Assembly (NCBI GenBank): GCA_002150815.3
Contig: NDFF03000114.1
Coordinates: 62,001-126,000, forward strand
DNA: 64,000 bases
Direction: 5' to 3'
DNA from: Grammothele lineata
Taxonomy: Eukaryota > Basidiomycota > Agaricomycetes > Polyporales > Polyporaceae
How positions within the stretch are numbered: the first letter of the stretch is position 1; every line of letters starts with the position of its first letter. The position numbers and the translations under genes are program-made. The notes under the pieces were generated by a model. That model saw nothing but the letters and a program-made list of their open reading frames with translations, was not told where the DNA came from and made no database searches. Shown here piece by piece: positions 14,870 to 25,146 of this stretch.

Positions 14870-16846
14870 ATGAGGCTCCTAGATACATCAACCGGCCAGT
14901 TCCGCGAGGTTGGGAGCCACCTCGATGTCCCTTACGCAATATTGTCTCATACATGGAGCCCGGAGAAAGAGCAATCGTACCACGACATATTGCGCCTCGC
15001 AGCGGATATCGACTACGACTCCTTGACCTTCAACCCGGAGTCACCCGCCTCGGGGTCCACTCTCGCACCTTCAACCATACGGATGGAACCCCGAGTCTCC
15101 GAGAAGATCGGAGGCGCGTGTGCTACTGCACGCGCTCACGGACACCAATACATCTGGATCGATTCATGCTGTATCGACAACAAGAGTAGCGCTGAGCTCT
15201 CGGAGGCCATTAACTCGATGTACACATGGTACCGAGACGCTTCCGTCTGCTACGCTTACCTCGCCGACGTACCAAACATTCCCTCCTCCGACTACTTGGA
15301 CGGCCCCATAGCGATGAAACCTGAAGACCCCCGCCAACCTAACTCGCGGTTTCGCACTAGTCGATGGTTCACACGTGGTTGGACGCTCCAAGAACTCATT
15401 GCCCCTCGTGCTCTTCTCTTCTTGTCATCCGACTGGAGTGTCATCGGTACCAAGACATCACTCGCCGCTCTAGTCGAGGACATCACGGGCATAAGCCGCG
15501 ACATCCTCACGCACCGTCGGCGCCTCGCGGACGTCAGTGTCGCACAGCGCATGTCATGGGCCGCGCGACGCGCCTGTACCCGTGTCGAGGACGAGGCATA
15601 CTCCCTCATGGGCATCTTCGACATCAATATGGCGACGCTCTGTGGAGAAGGTCGCCGCGCGTTTATGCGACTCCAGCGCGAGATTCTGGAACGAATACCC
15701 GACCAGAGCCTCCTGGCCTGGGGCCCCCTCTCCCTCAATACAAGGCTCCCATCACTCTCCCTACCTCCCTTACCACCGCAGGACGATTCCCCCCACTGGC
15801 GCCCGCAACTTGTCATGCGCGAGCGACAGCTTGTAAACTTCTCGCGGCGGGCGCGTACCATCCCACTCTTCGCCCGCGAGCCAGGAGACTATCGCACAGC
15901 GGGCTGTGTGCGGAATATATCCCATGTAGATTTCGTCCGCCGCCTAGGACTCTCCTCACTCGACCTACCCTCCTACGCCTCTTCGTCCTATGGCGTGCGT
16001 ACGGGTGCGGTCCTCGTCCGCGCGACGCACTGTTCCCCCCCTGGTGCTCTCACCGGCGCCGGGGATGACTGGCACTTTGCGCTCCTTGCGTGCGAGCCCG
16101 CCGGGGATGATCGTGCAGGACACCTCATCGCCCTAGTATGCTCTATTGAACGCGAACCCTCCACGGACTTCCTCCTCCTCAAAGGCGGCGAGGTCGGGGG
16201 CATGTTCGCGTACGCTACGGGCGTGTACCCGCTCCCCGCGCACTCGCAGCAGTGGGCGCGCGTCGTAGCGCTCTCCCCAGAGCAAGTCGCGATGTGCAGA
16301 GAGTACATCCGCGTGGAGATGGTCTACGTTCCAGCATCGGTGTCCTCCGGCCCGGATATTGATGTCGACGCGTCGCGGCGGTCACTCATCGCCCCTCGAG
16401 AGCCGGACATCGAGGTGGCAGGGTGGACCGAGACTGTGCTACGGACGCAGGGATTCGCGGTGTGGTGCTCTAATACACGCCGACGTATGGTGCTAGCGGA
16501 GGGCGAAGACTGGATTACGATTGACTGGTTCGGGAAGCGTTATGCCTTGGAGACCCCTCTTCTCATGACGGTAACCGTGCGCGTGTTTCGTGACATATCG
16601 CCGGGTTCGGGAGGACCGGGGAGAGCTCCCAAAGGTTTCCCTTCTGACAAGAGTGTACCGGAGAACCCTGAGCGAATGATGTCATTCCACACATTCACTC
16701 TAGGTTGCGATCGCCTGGCGGAGGACTGGAGATTCCAGCGCGCGGTAGCACCGCCAGCAACCATCCGAGTCACTGCGAAGCTCTTCTCTTCATCGCTTTG
16801 GTGTTTGGATGTTGAAGTCTTGGAAGATGACTTCGCGGTCACGTAG
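14870..16846 (+). CDS. HET-domain protein (heterokaryon incompatibility type)
   Basis: Single-exon gene of 658 codons. HET domains occur in fungal proteins that can trigger cell death after fusion of unlike hyphae, and in many with no known allorecognition role. The domain occupies about residues 20-245: PYAILSHTWSPEKEQSY, HQYIWIDSCCIDNKSSAEL, MYTWYRDASVCYAYLADVP and SRWFTRGWTLQELIAPRALL are all recognisable, followed by EDEAYSLMGIFDINMATLCG. The remaining 400 residues contain no repeat, NACHT or WD40 motif that I can see; several beta-rich segments may form a second domain. The last 78 nt of the gene lie inside the inverted duplication described below, and a broken copy of that tail is found at 63472-63542. 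The downstream esterase converges on it. Confidence 0.92.
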   Translation: MRLLDTSTGQFREVGSHLDVPYAILSHTWSPEKEQSYHDILRLAADIDYDSLTFNPESPASGSTLAPSTIRMEPRVSEKIGGACATARAHGHQYIWIDSCCIDNKSSAELSEAINSMYTWYRDASVCYAYLADVPNIPSSDYLDGPIAMKPEDPRQPNSRFRTSRWFTRGWTLQELIAPRALLFLSSDWSVIGTKTSLAALVEDITGISRDILTHRRRLADVSVAQRMSWAARRACTRVEDEAYSLMGIFDINMATLCGEGRRAFMRLQREILERIPDQSLLAWGPLSLNTRLPSLSLPPLPPQDDSPHWRPQLVMRERQLVNFSRRARTIPLFAREPGDYRTAGCVRNISHVDFVRRLGLSSLDLPSYASSSYGVRTGAVLVRATHCSPPGALTGAGDDWHFALLACEPAGDDRAGHLIALVCSIEREPSTDFLLLKGGEVGGMFAYATGVYPLPAHSQQWARVVALSPEQVAMCREYIRVEMVYVPASVSSGPDIDVDASRRSLIAPREPDIEVAGWTETVLRTQGFAVWCSNTRRRMVLAEGEDWITIDWFGKRYALETPLLMTVTVRVFRDISPGSGGPGRAPKGFPSDKSVPENPERMMSFHTFTLGCDRLAEDWRFQRAVAPPATIRVTAKLFSSSLWCLDVEVLEDDFAVT

Positions 16847-16949
16847 ATGCAGGCTTTGTTGAAGTACTTCCGTGGTATGTTGCTCTGCTGGTCATAGGAA
16901 TAGCCATGTATTCAAACTGCGAAACGCAGTGATGTGATCTATAGACGGC

Positions 16950-19283
16950 CTATATAGGATCGGCCAGACTTAGTTTCGTGAGATACGCCATCTGCTCCTC
17001 ACGATACGTGTCCAGCATGACACTCAGTCTAGGTTCGGTGTCGGAAAATGCGAGCATTTGCTTCGTGTCGTTCGTATACCGGGGCCAGTACGGCGCGCCA
17101 TCACCGTTGGGATCGAGCGTCGCCGCGAAACGAATGAGGTAGTCACCTATGTCGCCACCGCCGTAGATATTGCTAAGTTCAGTACCGTGTGCCTATGTGA
17201 ACGGTTAGCGGTCGTCTTCAAAGAGAATATGCGAACGAGGAACGTACCGCGCCAATACCGTCCACTCTGTTGATGTTGCTAACTGTACCTCACGGTGAGC
17301 TGAGATCGTATGAATGAAATGTATAGCATACAGTAGCAATAGACAGGTTGCTGACTCTCCAACGTCTGCACAAACAGACGACGAGGAGCCTGTTCGATGT
17401 AGTCGCCTTGAAGCGCGGCCATGCGCTTGTACTGAGGCGAGTACGCAAACTCATCCCCTGTATCGAACGGGGAGCCAGCTGCAGGGTCTGAAGGGTAAAG
17501 GTCTAGTAGCTTCGCGACCGCGGCGCGCGATGTGTTCGAATAAAAGTTAGAGTTGATGTAATCAAGGAATTCGTCGTCCGTCCTGAATTTGACACCTTCA
17601 GGATACGTATATGGTACGGGCTCAAAGTTGCTGAACTTACGTCAGGTTAAGCGTAGGGAAAGAAAATTCGGTTCCTTCATCTTTATCGTTGCCTAAGATT
17701 ATTCGTTTAAACAAGCGTCTGATCCACGGTGCAGACTTCTACATACCATTCACAAAAGGGATGTTAGAAATCGGGCTGGATAACAGCTGTTGTTGAGGCG
17801 GCTCTGTGATGAATGCGCCATCAGCTCTTGGCAACCACGGAGTGTTCAATTGCTGCAATAAGGCCGTCAGAGTGTCTCCCAGGCGAAGCGCAACGTCCCT
17901 TACTTACCTGGAACGACATAAACGACGGCATCTTATCCATTGCCGCTTCAAACGTCTCCGCCGGGACCCCGCGCAAGCACGCCAGGCTGTCATTGGACCC
18001 TGCGCATCCTGCATCCCACACGATCTGGTCATATGTGTCCTGCAGGTATGGCTCGTCAACCCACCCCGTAGGTAGAGGCGAACCCGACTCCATGAAAGCC
18101 GCGCGGAAAAGGCCCTCGTTGTCACCGTTATTCGCGAGCATGTGCTGAGCTACCGAGATGGCGCCCGCACTCTCTCCCCAACTGAGACAAGTGGTACGTT
18201 AGCACAACAAATATGTGTTACACCTGAAGGTAAAGACGTACATCATGGCCTTTGACGGATCACCGCCGAAGGCGGAGATGTATTTCTGGACCCACCGGAA
18301 GGCTTCACGTTCTATACAATGGCTGAACATCAAACGCATGATGAGGAATAAGCTGATGACATACGATCTAGCAAGCCGAGGTTCGCTACCCCGGCTTCTC
18401 TGACTTCTCGCCCACCTAAGAAACCGAATGCTATATAATGGTCAGTACGATAAGCCACAATCCAAATCACAGCTCACCCACCAGCCAACCTGTAGTTCAT
18501 GGCGACATAGATGATGGGATGTCCGATCTCTACAGAACGCGCGACTACGACTTCTCCGGGTTCGCTGAACACGGATGAGCATCACGGGGCCGCCTCCATG
18601 TGAACGGAAGCACATACATCGCATTGGAGCCCACTTCGAAGCCTCCACCATAGATCCACTGCAGGGACTCGTGTTCAGGGTCATGTTCATGTCGGAACAG
18701 CGACGAGACGTACGACAGCCACCGGTAGTTTGGAGTCTTTCGTCGCGTTCGCAGGAACGATGACGTTCAGGTTGAGGCCTGGCAGCGTCATTTAAATAGT
18801 CAGATGGTGTGATTCAGATAATAATAGTCAAAGACCTACAGTCCTCACTCTGAGGAACGGAAACGGGAGCGATAAATCGAGAGAGATATTCGCCCGCAGC
18901 TGCCGGGACGTCACTCGGAAGGTCGACTGTCGGAAAGGTCTGTTGAATGCACTGGTTTCCGAATACCGTCGCGTTTACCGTCCCTGTGAACGGATGGACG
19001 GACTGCGGTGCACGCAGGCGGAGGTCGCCAACACTGTCGGCATGAATCAAAGTGAACGTGTCAGCTCATGAGTGCCTGACTCCTGCAGCATAGTTACGTA
19101 CGAGGGTTGAGCGTATGGTAGCCCAAGGAACTGGACCACTGTTCCATTAGGCTTGCCGATGACAGTCGCATTGTCGAGAACGACGGTGGGCTGCGAGGCA
19201 TTGGGTAGAGCAAGAGGAATGGCAGCAGCTGAAATGGCTAGAAGAGCAAGAAGCGCAGCGGTCGAAGAGCGCATGATGAACAT
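16950..19283 (-). CDS. Secreted type B carboxylesterase/lipase-like protein, left copy
   Basis: Carboxylesterases of this alpha/beta-hydrolase family cleave carboxylic esters. The N-terminus (MFIMRSSTAALLALLAISAA) is a signal peptide. Landmarks in order: VIGKPNGTVVQFLGLPYAQP, DLRLRAPQ, IYGGGFEVGSN (oxyanion hole), YVAMNYRL, FGFLGG, GGDPTKVMI, then GESAGAISVAQH with the nucleophile serine. DKDEGTEF carries the likely catalytic glutamate and HGTELGNIYGGGD the histidine, so the triad is intact. About a dozen introns interrupt it. The start was taken at the methionine shared with the right copy; in the right copy the upstream ATG of this gene has become GTG. The protein ends SLADPI, shorter than the right copy because of the adjacent indel. 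N-glycosylation sites (NAT, NGT) suit secretion. Confidence 0.9.
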
Positions 19284-20485
19284 ACTACGACCGAACGTCA
19301 TGGGCAACTGGACTGACGGTCGAATGGGACACCCTCTTATACTTCCTTTGCATCAGCGCGATATTCACCAGACAGATTTGACCGAATTCTAGTGCCGAAA
19401 GCTATGGTACCTGTCAGCCAGCTTGACTCCAGTGCGATCGACCCGGGATGTGGAGGCTCGGACCGCCGCCGGTGGGAAGTTCGCGTCACGGTGCCAGAGC
19501 ACGACACTTCTCGCCATGCCAAAGAGAGGCCAAGTGCCAGTGCGGCGTCATGGGGCCTAGGAAGTATTGTTGTAGCTACGCGGTCATCTTTTTGGTCCTC
19601 CATTGCGGGCCCCCCAGAGCATAGTGAAAAGCTCGGAGACGCAGGGGAAGGCGGGTACCTGATTAGACATGAGTTGTCGTTGAGTAAGCATCCATAAACG
19701 TCTGAACTTACCACAACATCCGAGTGTATGTTGCAGATTGTAGCTAAGTAGTCCGTGTTATTCGGCGACTGGCGGTAGAGCTGCAAAAAGAGGATTGTGC
19801 GATCGGAGATGAAGGGAACCCAGCTTGGTGCGCATGCCGAAGAGGTTTCGCCAATCATGACCGTCTTCTGCTCTAGGATTTCACGCGATAGATGAAAGAG
19901 CTAAGCACTGTCATCTAGAGCAACCGAGTGTTTTGGGCATGACATACATAGTCTAGGTGCATCACAAGAGTTGTTCTTTGCGACCTGTCATTAAGGTGGC
20001 ACGCAGACCACCTTTTGAAATGGAATACGATTCTGACGAAGTCAACATGATGAAGTTCAGGTAGTAGCTGGCAGCTTGCACTCACTATGAATTAGCCTAT
20101 CGCCTCTCAGAGCCATAGTTTTCGCTGTTCGTGAGATGATTCTTCGAGTAGAGGCTAAAACTTCGGAGGCTGGAGCAGCATACTGGGAAAAGTGCAAGTT
20201 GTGCCAAGTGTCGACTGTGTCGTGCGACACAAGCGCCAAAACCAGAATGAGGCCAAATAGTACACGCAAAATTACGTCATGAAATCAGTAGTGACATACC
20301 GCCTTGAAGCGGCCTTGCAATTGCCGCGCGCAGTGTGTTCAAACGTTTAACGTCAACTCCCACCGCCACCGACGTGCTATTCTGGTATCTACCATCCGCT
20401 TTCGTAGGTCCTCTCTTCGTATCACATACCCCGCGGACTACAGTATACTTATTCATCACATATAGCGACACTTAGTAGTCCCGAT
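19284..20485. promoter_or_regulatory. Divergent intergenic region inside the left duplication arm
   Basis: Lies between the esterase start (minus) and the short unknown gene (plus) and must hold both promoters. The same arrangement recurs inverted at 59084-60289. Conservation between the two arms, visible in short blocks near both genes, could mark functional elements, but I did not align them fully. Confidence 0.45.
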
Positions 20486-21013
20486 ATGCTATCCTTTGTC
20501 GACGTCGCCAGCCTCTTCACCAGACCTCCCCGCCACCCTTCCGCCGTCCTTGCGATCGTGGCTGGTCAGACGACCGCGGCTATGCACCTCACTCCGGAGG
20601 ATGGCAGCGTCGAGCTGTGGTCCGTCTTCCCTCAGCCTGAGTCCACCAAGCTGCGTTTTAATGGCGCCACCGAGGTGTCACGCGAGCTGCTCGGTACCGC
20701 CACTTTCCGTGAGGAGGAAGGTCCATTGGAAGCCATCGAATATTTGGGGGAGAGGGCTCGTAAACAGCTGCTGTCGATCTCCGACACTAGTGACGAGCGT
20801 TCGCAAGGAGCGGAAACCCCCCTCTCGCTTGATTACCTCGTTGAGGAAGTACTACGGCCTGTCGGCCTTGATTTCTTGGACAATAGGAAGGGAGAGATTC
20901 CTGCAAAGAACATGAACGCACCCCGCACGTTCTCTGTCCTCATCATCCACGTCTCCCGTTCGCGCCCCGGTCACATAATCACTGATGCAACCAAAAGGAG
21001 CATTGCTAGCTGA
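20486..21013 (+). CDS. Short unknown protein, left copy of a duplicated pair
   Basis: A single open frame of 175 codons starting MLSFVDVASLFTRPPRHPSA. I do not recognise the family. The central part (TTAAMHLTPEDGSVELWSVF, RELLGTATFREEEGPLEAIE, PLSLDYLVEEVLRPVGLDF) is closely shared with the minus-strand copy at 58601-59083, with mainly conservative replacements and an in-frame two-codon difference (QPESTKL against QPTKL). That pattern suggests the protein has been under selection since duplication. No signal peptide is obvious, though residues 18-30 are moderately hydrophobic. The C-terminal 45 residues differ in frame between the two copies, so the true C-terminus is uncertain and may involve splicing. 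Confidence 0.6.
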   Translation: MLSFVDVASLFTRPPRHPSAVLAIVAGQTTAAMHLTPEDGSVELWSVFPQPESTKLRFNGATEVSRELLGTATFREEEGPLEAIEYLGERARKQLLSISDTSDERSQGAETPLSLDYLVEEVLRPVGLDFLDNRKGEIPAKNMNAPRTFSVLIIHVSRSRPGHIITDATKRSIAS

Positions 21014-21092
21014 ACAGAGCGGATCTGTATCACCCGGGATGGTTCACGACTATTCATCATCATGCGCCTCCTCTGAAATGTACTAGGCCTCG

Positions 21093-23387
21093 TTAGACCG
21101 GCACAGGGACCTCGGAGATCTGCAGAACCCCCTCCATATTCAATACCCGCCTCTCCCCCTCGCCCACGCCTCGGGCATCTACCCGTGCACGCCTACCACC
21201 ACGGCCCCTACCACCCTTTCCACGCTGTTTCTTCGCTCCCTTAACCCTCCCTTTACCTTCGGGTCCCACCGACTCGCCCGGGTCCTGTTCGACGGGCGAG
21301 GCATCGTCGACATCCTTCGGTTCCTCCGCGACGCCAGAGTCCGGCGCCGCCGCCGCATCTATCCACCCACGCGTTCTCTGTCAGCGATGGTGTATGGCGC
21401 AGACTGAGGAAGGATCTACACGTACCCGCCGCCTCCTTCTCCGCCTTGGCCTTCGCGCGCGTCCTTTTCCTTGGAGATGCGCCACTGGCCTCACCGCCGC
21501 CTTCGCCCTCGCCGGCGGCAGCCGCAGCTTCGGCTTCAGCTTTGAGCATCCGCGGGAAGGGCTTTGGGGGCTTCTCTGGGCGGAGGTCTTCGTGTATGAC
21601 CGGGTGGAGACCATAAATCCTGTACAAGTGAAACACGGCCTGCTCTTTGTCCTTCGCCTGTGAACTTCACGGTCAACGCCTATTGTCGGAAGCAGAGGGT
21701 TGAGTGCGCACGCACCTCGATCATGAGATCCATGTCGTCTGGCAGCTCTGGGGGCAGGATCTGGCAGCGGTCAGCGTGCTTGCGCTTCTCCATAACGGTC
21801 TCAGCGCCAGGACACGGCTCAGAGAGGTGCTGCTTCGGCTTGATGCCCTTGCGGTGCCAGATGGCGTTGATACGCTCGATGAGCTCAGGTAGGGGCTTTT
21901 CCGATGGCTATAAGATGGACGTGCGAGTTAGTCGGTAGTTGCACTGTGTATAGTTGGGTGGTACGCACGTAGATCCAATTATGATGGTAGTCGAACTGTA
22001 ATGAAGTAATGAGAGTAAATCTTATGCAGACGAGGTTATATACGCACGACCATCGGGATATCAAGTTCCTCACACACAGGCAGGAGGTCGTCTGGATTGT
22101 AGCACATCTAACGGCAGATCATCGGTATACATGACACAAGCGTGAGACGTTGAAACGTACCTCGTCGTTTTCCAAAACAAGTCGTGCGCGTATCTCGTCA
22201 GTCAACCTGGTTCTATAGACTTCTTTGAAACGCTCGATGGTGGCGGTCTTGTCTCCGAATACGCCCTGCGCAGAATGTCAGTGGTGGATTGAACGAAGAA
22301 CGCCAGATATGCATACACCCATGTGGATAACCATGACGCTGTCCTTTCCTGTATCCATGAGGCGGAATATCTGGCAATGATCTGATGTGACGATGAGAAG
22401 CTGGGATGATAGCAAGCGCGCTCTACGTACATTCAAGATCGCGAATAGCAGCGTCTACGACAACGTCTCGCGGAGAACCCAGTTGAGTGAACTGTTCATG
22501 AAGGGTCAGGAACGTTGGATGCGACTGTGACTTCGACGTTCACCTGCCCGGGGTGCGTCGTTAGACGGTGCCCGTACTTCTTTGCGAGATCGCCTGCGGC
22601 CTTGAACAAGATGTGAACACCATAAACCAGCCTTATATAGGCATTGTGCTTACTTTGAGCTCCTTCTCAGCATACTCCAGTGTGTAGCCGTACTTGTCGT
22701 GTGAAGCGAATGGGAAGAGCTCTGAAGAAACACGAAGGAACTTGATGTTGTTGTCCTCATTCCACTGAAAGCGCATGTTGTCATTAACCGCACGCGGAGC
22801 ACAAAATCCGATGCGTACCTGGATGAGTCGTGCAAGGTCTTCCGCGTTCTTCCTTCCAAGTTCCTTGCAGTAATCCATCCCGTAATCCGGTTTGAGAATC
22901 GTATCTATGCGTAAGGTCCTCGAGCAGAAGATGGGTTCTGGCTTCGTCGCCCGTAACACAGTATTTAGACACGCATATCCCAAACGCCCTTGGTGATGCG
23001 GAAGTCAGGGGGTGCATATAGTGACCAAGAGTACCGCATACCTTTGAAGGTCGTCTCTTTCGTCTCCACCGGCGGGATGTCATACACCACGGGCTCTTCG
23101 GCTTTCTTACGTCGCTTCCGCTTCTTCTTGGGAGTAATTGTCGTCCCGCCTCCGTCATCATCCAGCTCAGTGAGCGGGCCTTCAAACGCGTCCTGGGACG
23201 GTCCCGGGAGTTCGTCTTCGCCCTCGAGCGTTTCTTCTGCGTATGTCACTGTCGCCTTCTTCCGCGCCGAGACCCTGCGAATGAGAGCCTGCGCCTCCTC
23301 CGGGGTGCTCACCAGCGCGGCTCCTGTGGACTGACGAGGGGGTGTCGCCGGTGCCGCCTGCACTGCCGTTCTCTTGCGCTTCGCCAT
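21093..23387 (-). CDS. uve1: UV-damage endonuclease (UVDE family)
   Basis: UVDE nicks DNA immediately 5' of UV photoproducts and other distortions, starting an excision route independent of classic nucleotide excision repair. About ten exons join in frame. After a disordered basic N-terminus (MAKRKRTAVQAAPATPPRQS and a KKKRKRRKK nuclear-localisation-like run) come the family blocks GRLGYACLNTVL, IFCSRTLRIDTI, LGRKNAEDLARLIQWNEDNN, FLRVSSELFPFASH, HRLTTHPGQFTQLGSPRDVV, VMVIHMGG, LVLENDE and DYHHNWIY, which include the metal-binding His, Glu and Asp residues of the TIM barrel. The tail after PPKPFPRML is long, Ala/Glu-rich and then basic and Gly/Arg-rich ([14 protein letters not shown]), ending ISEVPVPV. 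An in-frame ATG at 23486 could give a longer N-terminus of mitochondrial type. Confidence 0.93.
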
Positions 23388-23756
23388 GATAGGGTGCTTT
23401 CCAAGAGCTGTAAGCCAATAACTGGTGGTAGATAGACGCAGACGACTGAGAGTGCCTCTCGCAAGCAGTGGAAGATGGGCGTTCATGCACAAGGCACTTG
23501 CCCCTCTCTACCCCTACTCGTCTCTGGACGCTGCCCAGCCATGCGCTCCATCCTGACGCGTCGGCGACGGGACTGGCCTCGAGGGCGCGATGCATACCCA
23601 GAATGGAAGCCGTCCCGACGTCATCGCCGCCCTCCATCGCGCCGGGCGCCCGTGACGCGTATATGTCACGTGTTCAGGCGTCTAGCTGCTTCCGCGACTC
23701 GCCGACGCCACGCCGCGGCCAACGAATGCGAACACGGCGACGGCGAGCTCGACGCG
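23388..23756. promoter_or_regulatory. Short divergent promoter between UVDE and a small membrane-protein gene
   Basis: Only 369 nt separate the two annotated start codons (270 nt if UVDE starts at 23486). A CACGTG palindrome lies near 23667, a common site for bHLH or bZIP regulators, though not proof of one. Shared regulation of both genes is possible. Confidence 0.4.
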
Positions 23757-24039
23757 ATGAGCACAAAATTGTCCCCGCAGGCCCAGCGATGGCGCGTCAT
23801 CCTCTTTACCCTACCTATCATGGGTGTAACGAGCTGTGAGTGGCCTTCCTCGCTTTGACGTGGAGGGATGATGCTGAACTTCGTGACGCACAGTCGTTTT
23901 GTACAAACGTCTCGTCCTTGGTGAGCCGAGGCGGACATTGCCTACCGACATGGGCAAGCACGGACACGAGAAGGTTGCGACGATTTACGTGCCTGGCGGA
24001 AAAGGGGAAGGCGAAAGTGGGAATTCGACACAGGCGTAG
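23757..24039 (+). CDS. Small one-span membrane protein, probably mitochondrial
   Basis: Two exons (23757-23835 and 23894-24039) encode 74 residues: MSTKLSPQAQRWRVILFTLP at the start, then a span around IMGVTSFVLYKRLVLG and a charged tail (GKHGHEKVATIYVPGGKGE) ending SGNSTQA. Donor (T|GTGAGT) and acceptor (CACAG) are good and codon use is gene-like. The short basic lead, single span and Lys/Arg after it resemble small mitochondrial inner-membrane or assembly proteins, but I cannot name the family. It is head-to-head with UVDE and converges with MIC10. Confidence 0.65.
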
Positions 24040-24299
24040 TTTTGCGGAGCCCAGACAGAGAGCACTACTTCATTCTTGTGAGGTCCAGGCAGAATCTTCC
24101 TGCAACGAATGTGCAATTCTCTGGGCAGGAATACACACTCTGGGGAGAGATGGGAAGAACAAAAGAGGTATTCTTGGGACATACATGGAACCAAGACCTG
24201 CCAGACAATCTATGTTGCACCTCGCGCTTGTCCTCCCCGCGAGCTCGGAGCTCCACATCTATGCGTCTCCGCCTATCGCTGAATCTATCCCGACCGCGC

Positions 24300-24844
24300 T
24301 CAGGACGATTCCTTCTTCGCTTCCGAGTGGGGAATGATGCGTGTGCCCGGTATCCTTGCTGGGTTGAACGACCTGTCGCAGTCCGCGTACGCCATGCCCG
24401 CACCGAAGCCCGTGCCGAGCGCGACGGGCCATGCGCGCCCTGAACATTAGGGAGGGCAGCGAATCTTGAGATGGCTTGTATGGGACGCATATGCAGGAAG
24501 TACGCACGACGGAAGAGGATGACAGACGCGATCACACCCGCGCTGAAGCCGACGCCGCTGGGCGAGGACGAGGGGTTGAGCGAACGACTCGCGAGCAACA
24601 AAAACCCAAGAACTCACGACTTGACAATGAGATCCGCCACTACACACACGACCGACGGTGTTGAGGACGTCCACAGGTGAGAGTGAGTATCACGGGACAG
24701 GAGCCGGAGACACCCGACACCTACAGCAGCGGTCAAACTGTACGACGTATCCTCAGTTTTCGCTAGAACAGCGTTGACAGAGAAACTACAGACCTTTTGC
24801 GCGACGATGTTCTCGCTCGACGTGGGCTTGGGGGCGGACGACAT
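24300..24844 (-). CDS. MIC10: MICOS complex subunit MIC10
   Basis: MIC10 oligomers bend the mitochondrial inner membrane at crista junctions. Five exons (24844-24794, 24737-24725, 24639-24618, 24557 onward, and a last one ending at 24300) encode about 92 residues. They give MSSAPKPTSSENIVAQK, then FDRCLADLIVKSG, a first glycine-rich span (GVGFSAGVIASVILF), FRRRAWPVALG, a second span with GTGFGAGMAYADCDRSF and a short tail ending EAKKESS. The two spans separated by a positively charged loop, with GxGxGxG-type glycine motifs, are the MIC10 signature. The second exon is only 13 nt and supplies FDRC; without it the conserved block cannot be formed in frame. Confidence 0.9.
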
Positions 24845-25146
24845 GGTCAATGGTGGGAGAGGTGAGCTATGGGCGCCAATGCTCTGTGGAGGTGTCGTGA
24901 GCGCGTGCCGCAGCCGGCTCCCGCCCCGAGTGACGCGTTTTTCCTCGTTACGCTCTCTACACTCTACTATCTACTCCGGAACTCAGACGTTCATCTAAAG
25001 TGAGTGAGAAATAGCAATGTGTGCAACGATGCAATACAATTGATACATACAGCGAAAATACACTATAAATGCAAGCAAAATACTATGATCTACATAGAAT
25101 ATCGTTGCCAACTCCCGCCCGGACGGTGGTCTATACCTCCAGTCGT
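24845..25146. other. Intergenic region between gene A and MIC10
   Basis: Contains the MIC10 promoter and the 3' end of gene A, both on the minus strand. No motif stands out. Confidence 0.5.

Larger units (their letters stand above)
16769..21034. repeat. Left arm of an inverted segmental duplication
   Basis: This segment matches, in opposite orientation, the segment at about 58547-63542. It contains the HET gene's last 78 nt, a whole carboxylesterase gene and a whole short unknown gene. The match was followed by eye: at the left end, the HET tail and the sequence up to the esterase stop; at the right end, the shared block from the end of the short gene down to about 21034. Divergence is perhaps 10-15 percent in coding parts. 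Beyond both ends similarity stops abruptly. The arms differ by one large indel of about 744 nt next to the esterase stop codon. Confidence 0.88.
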
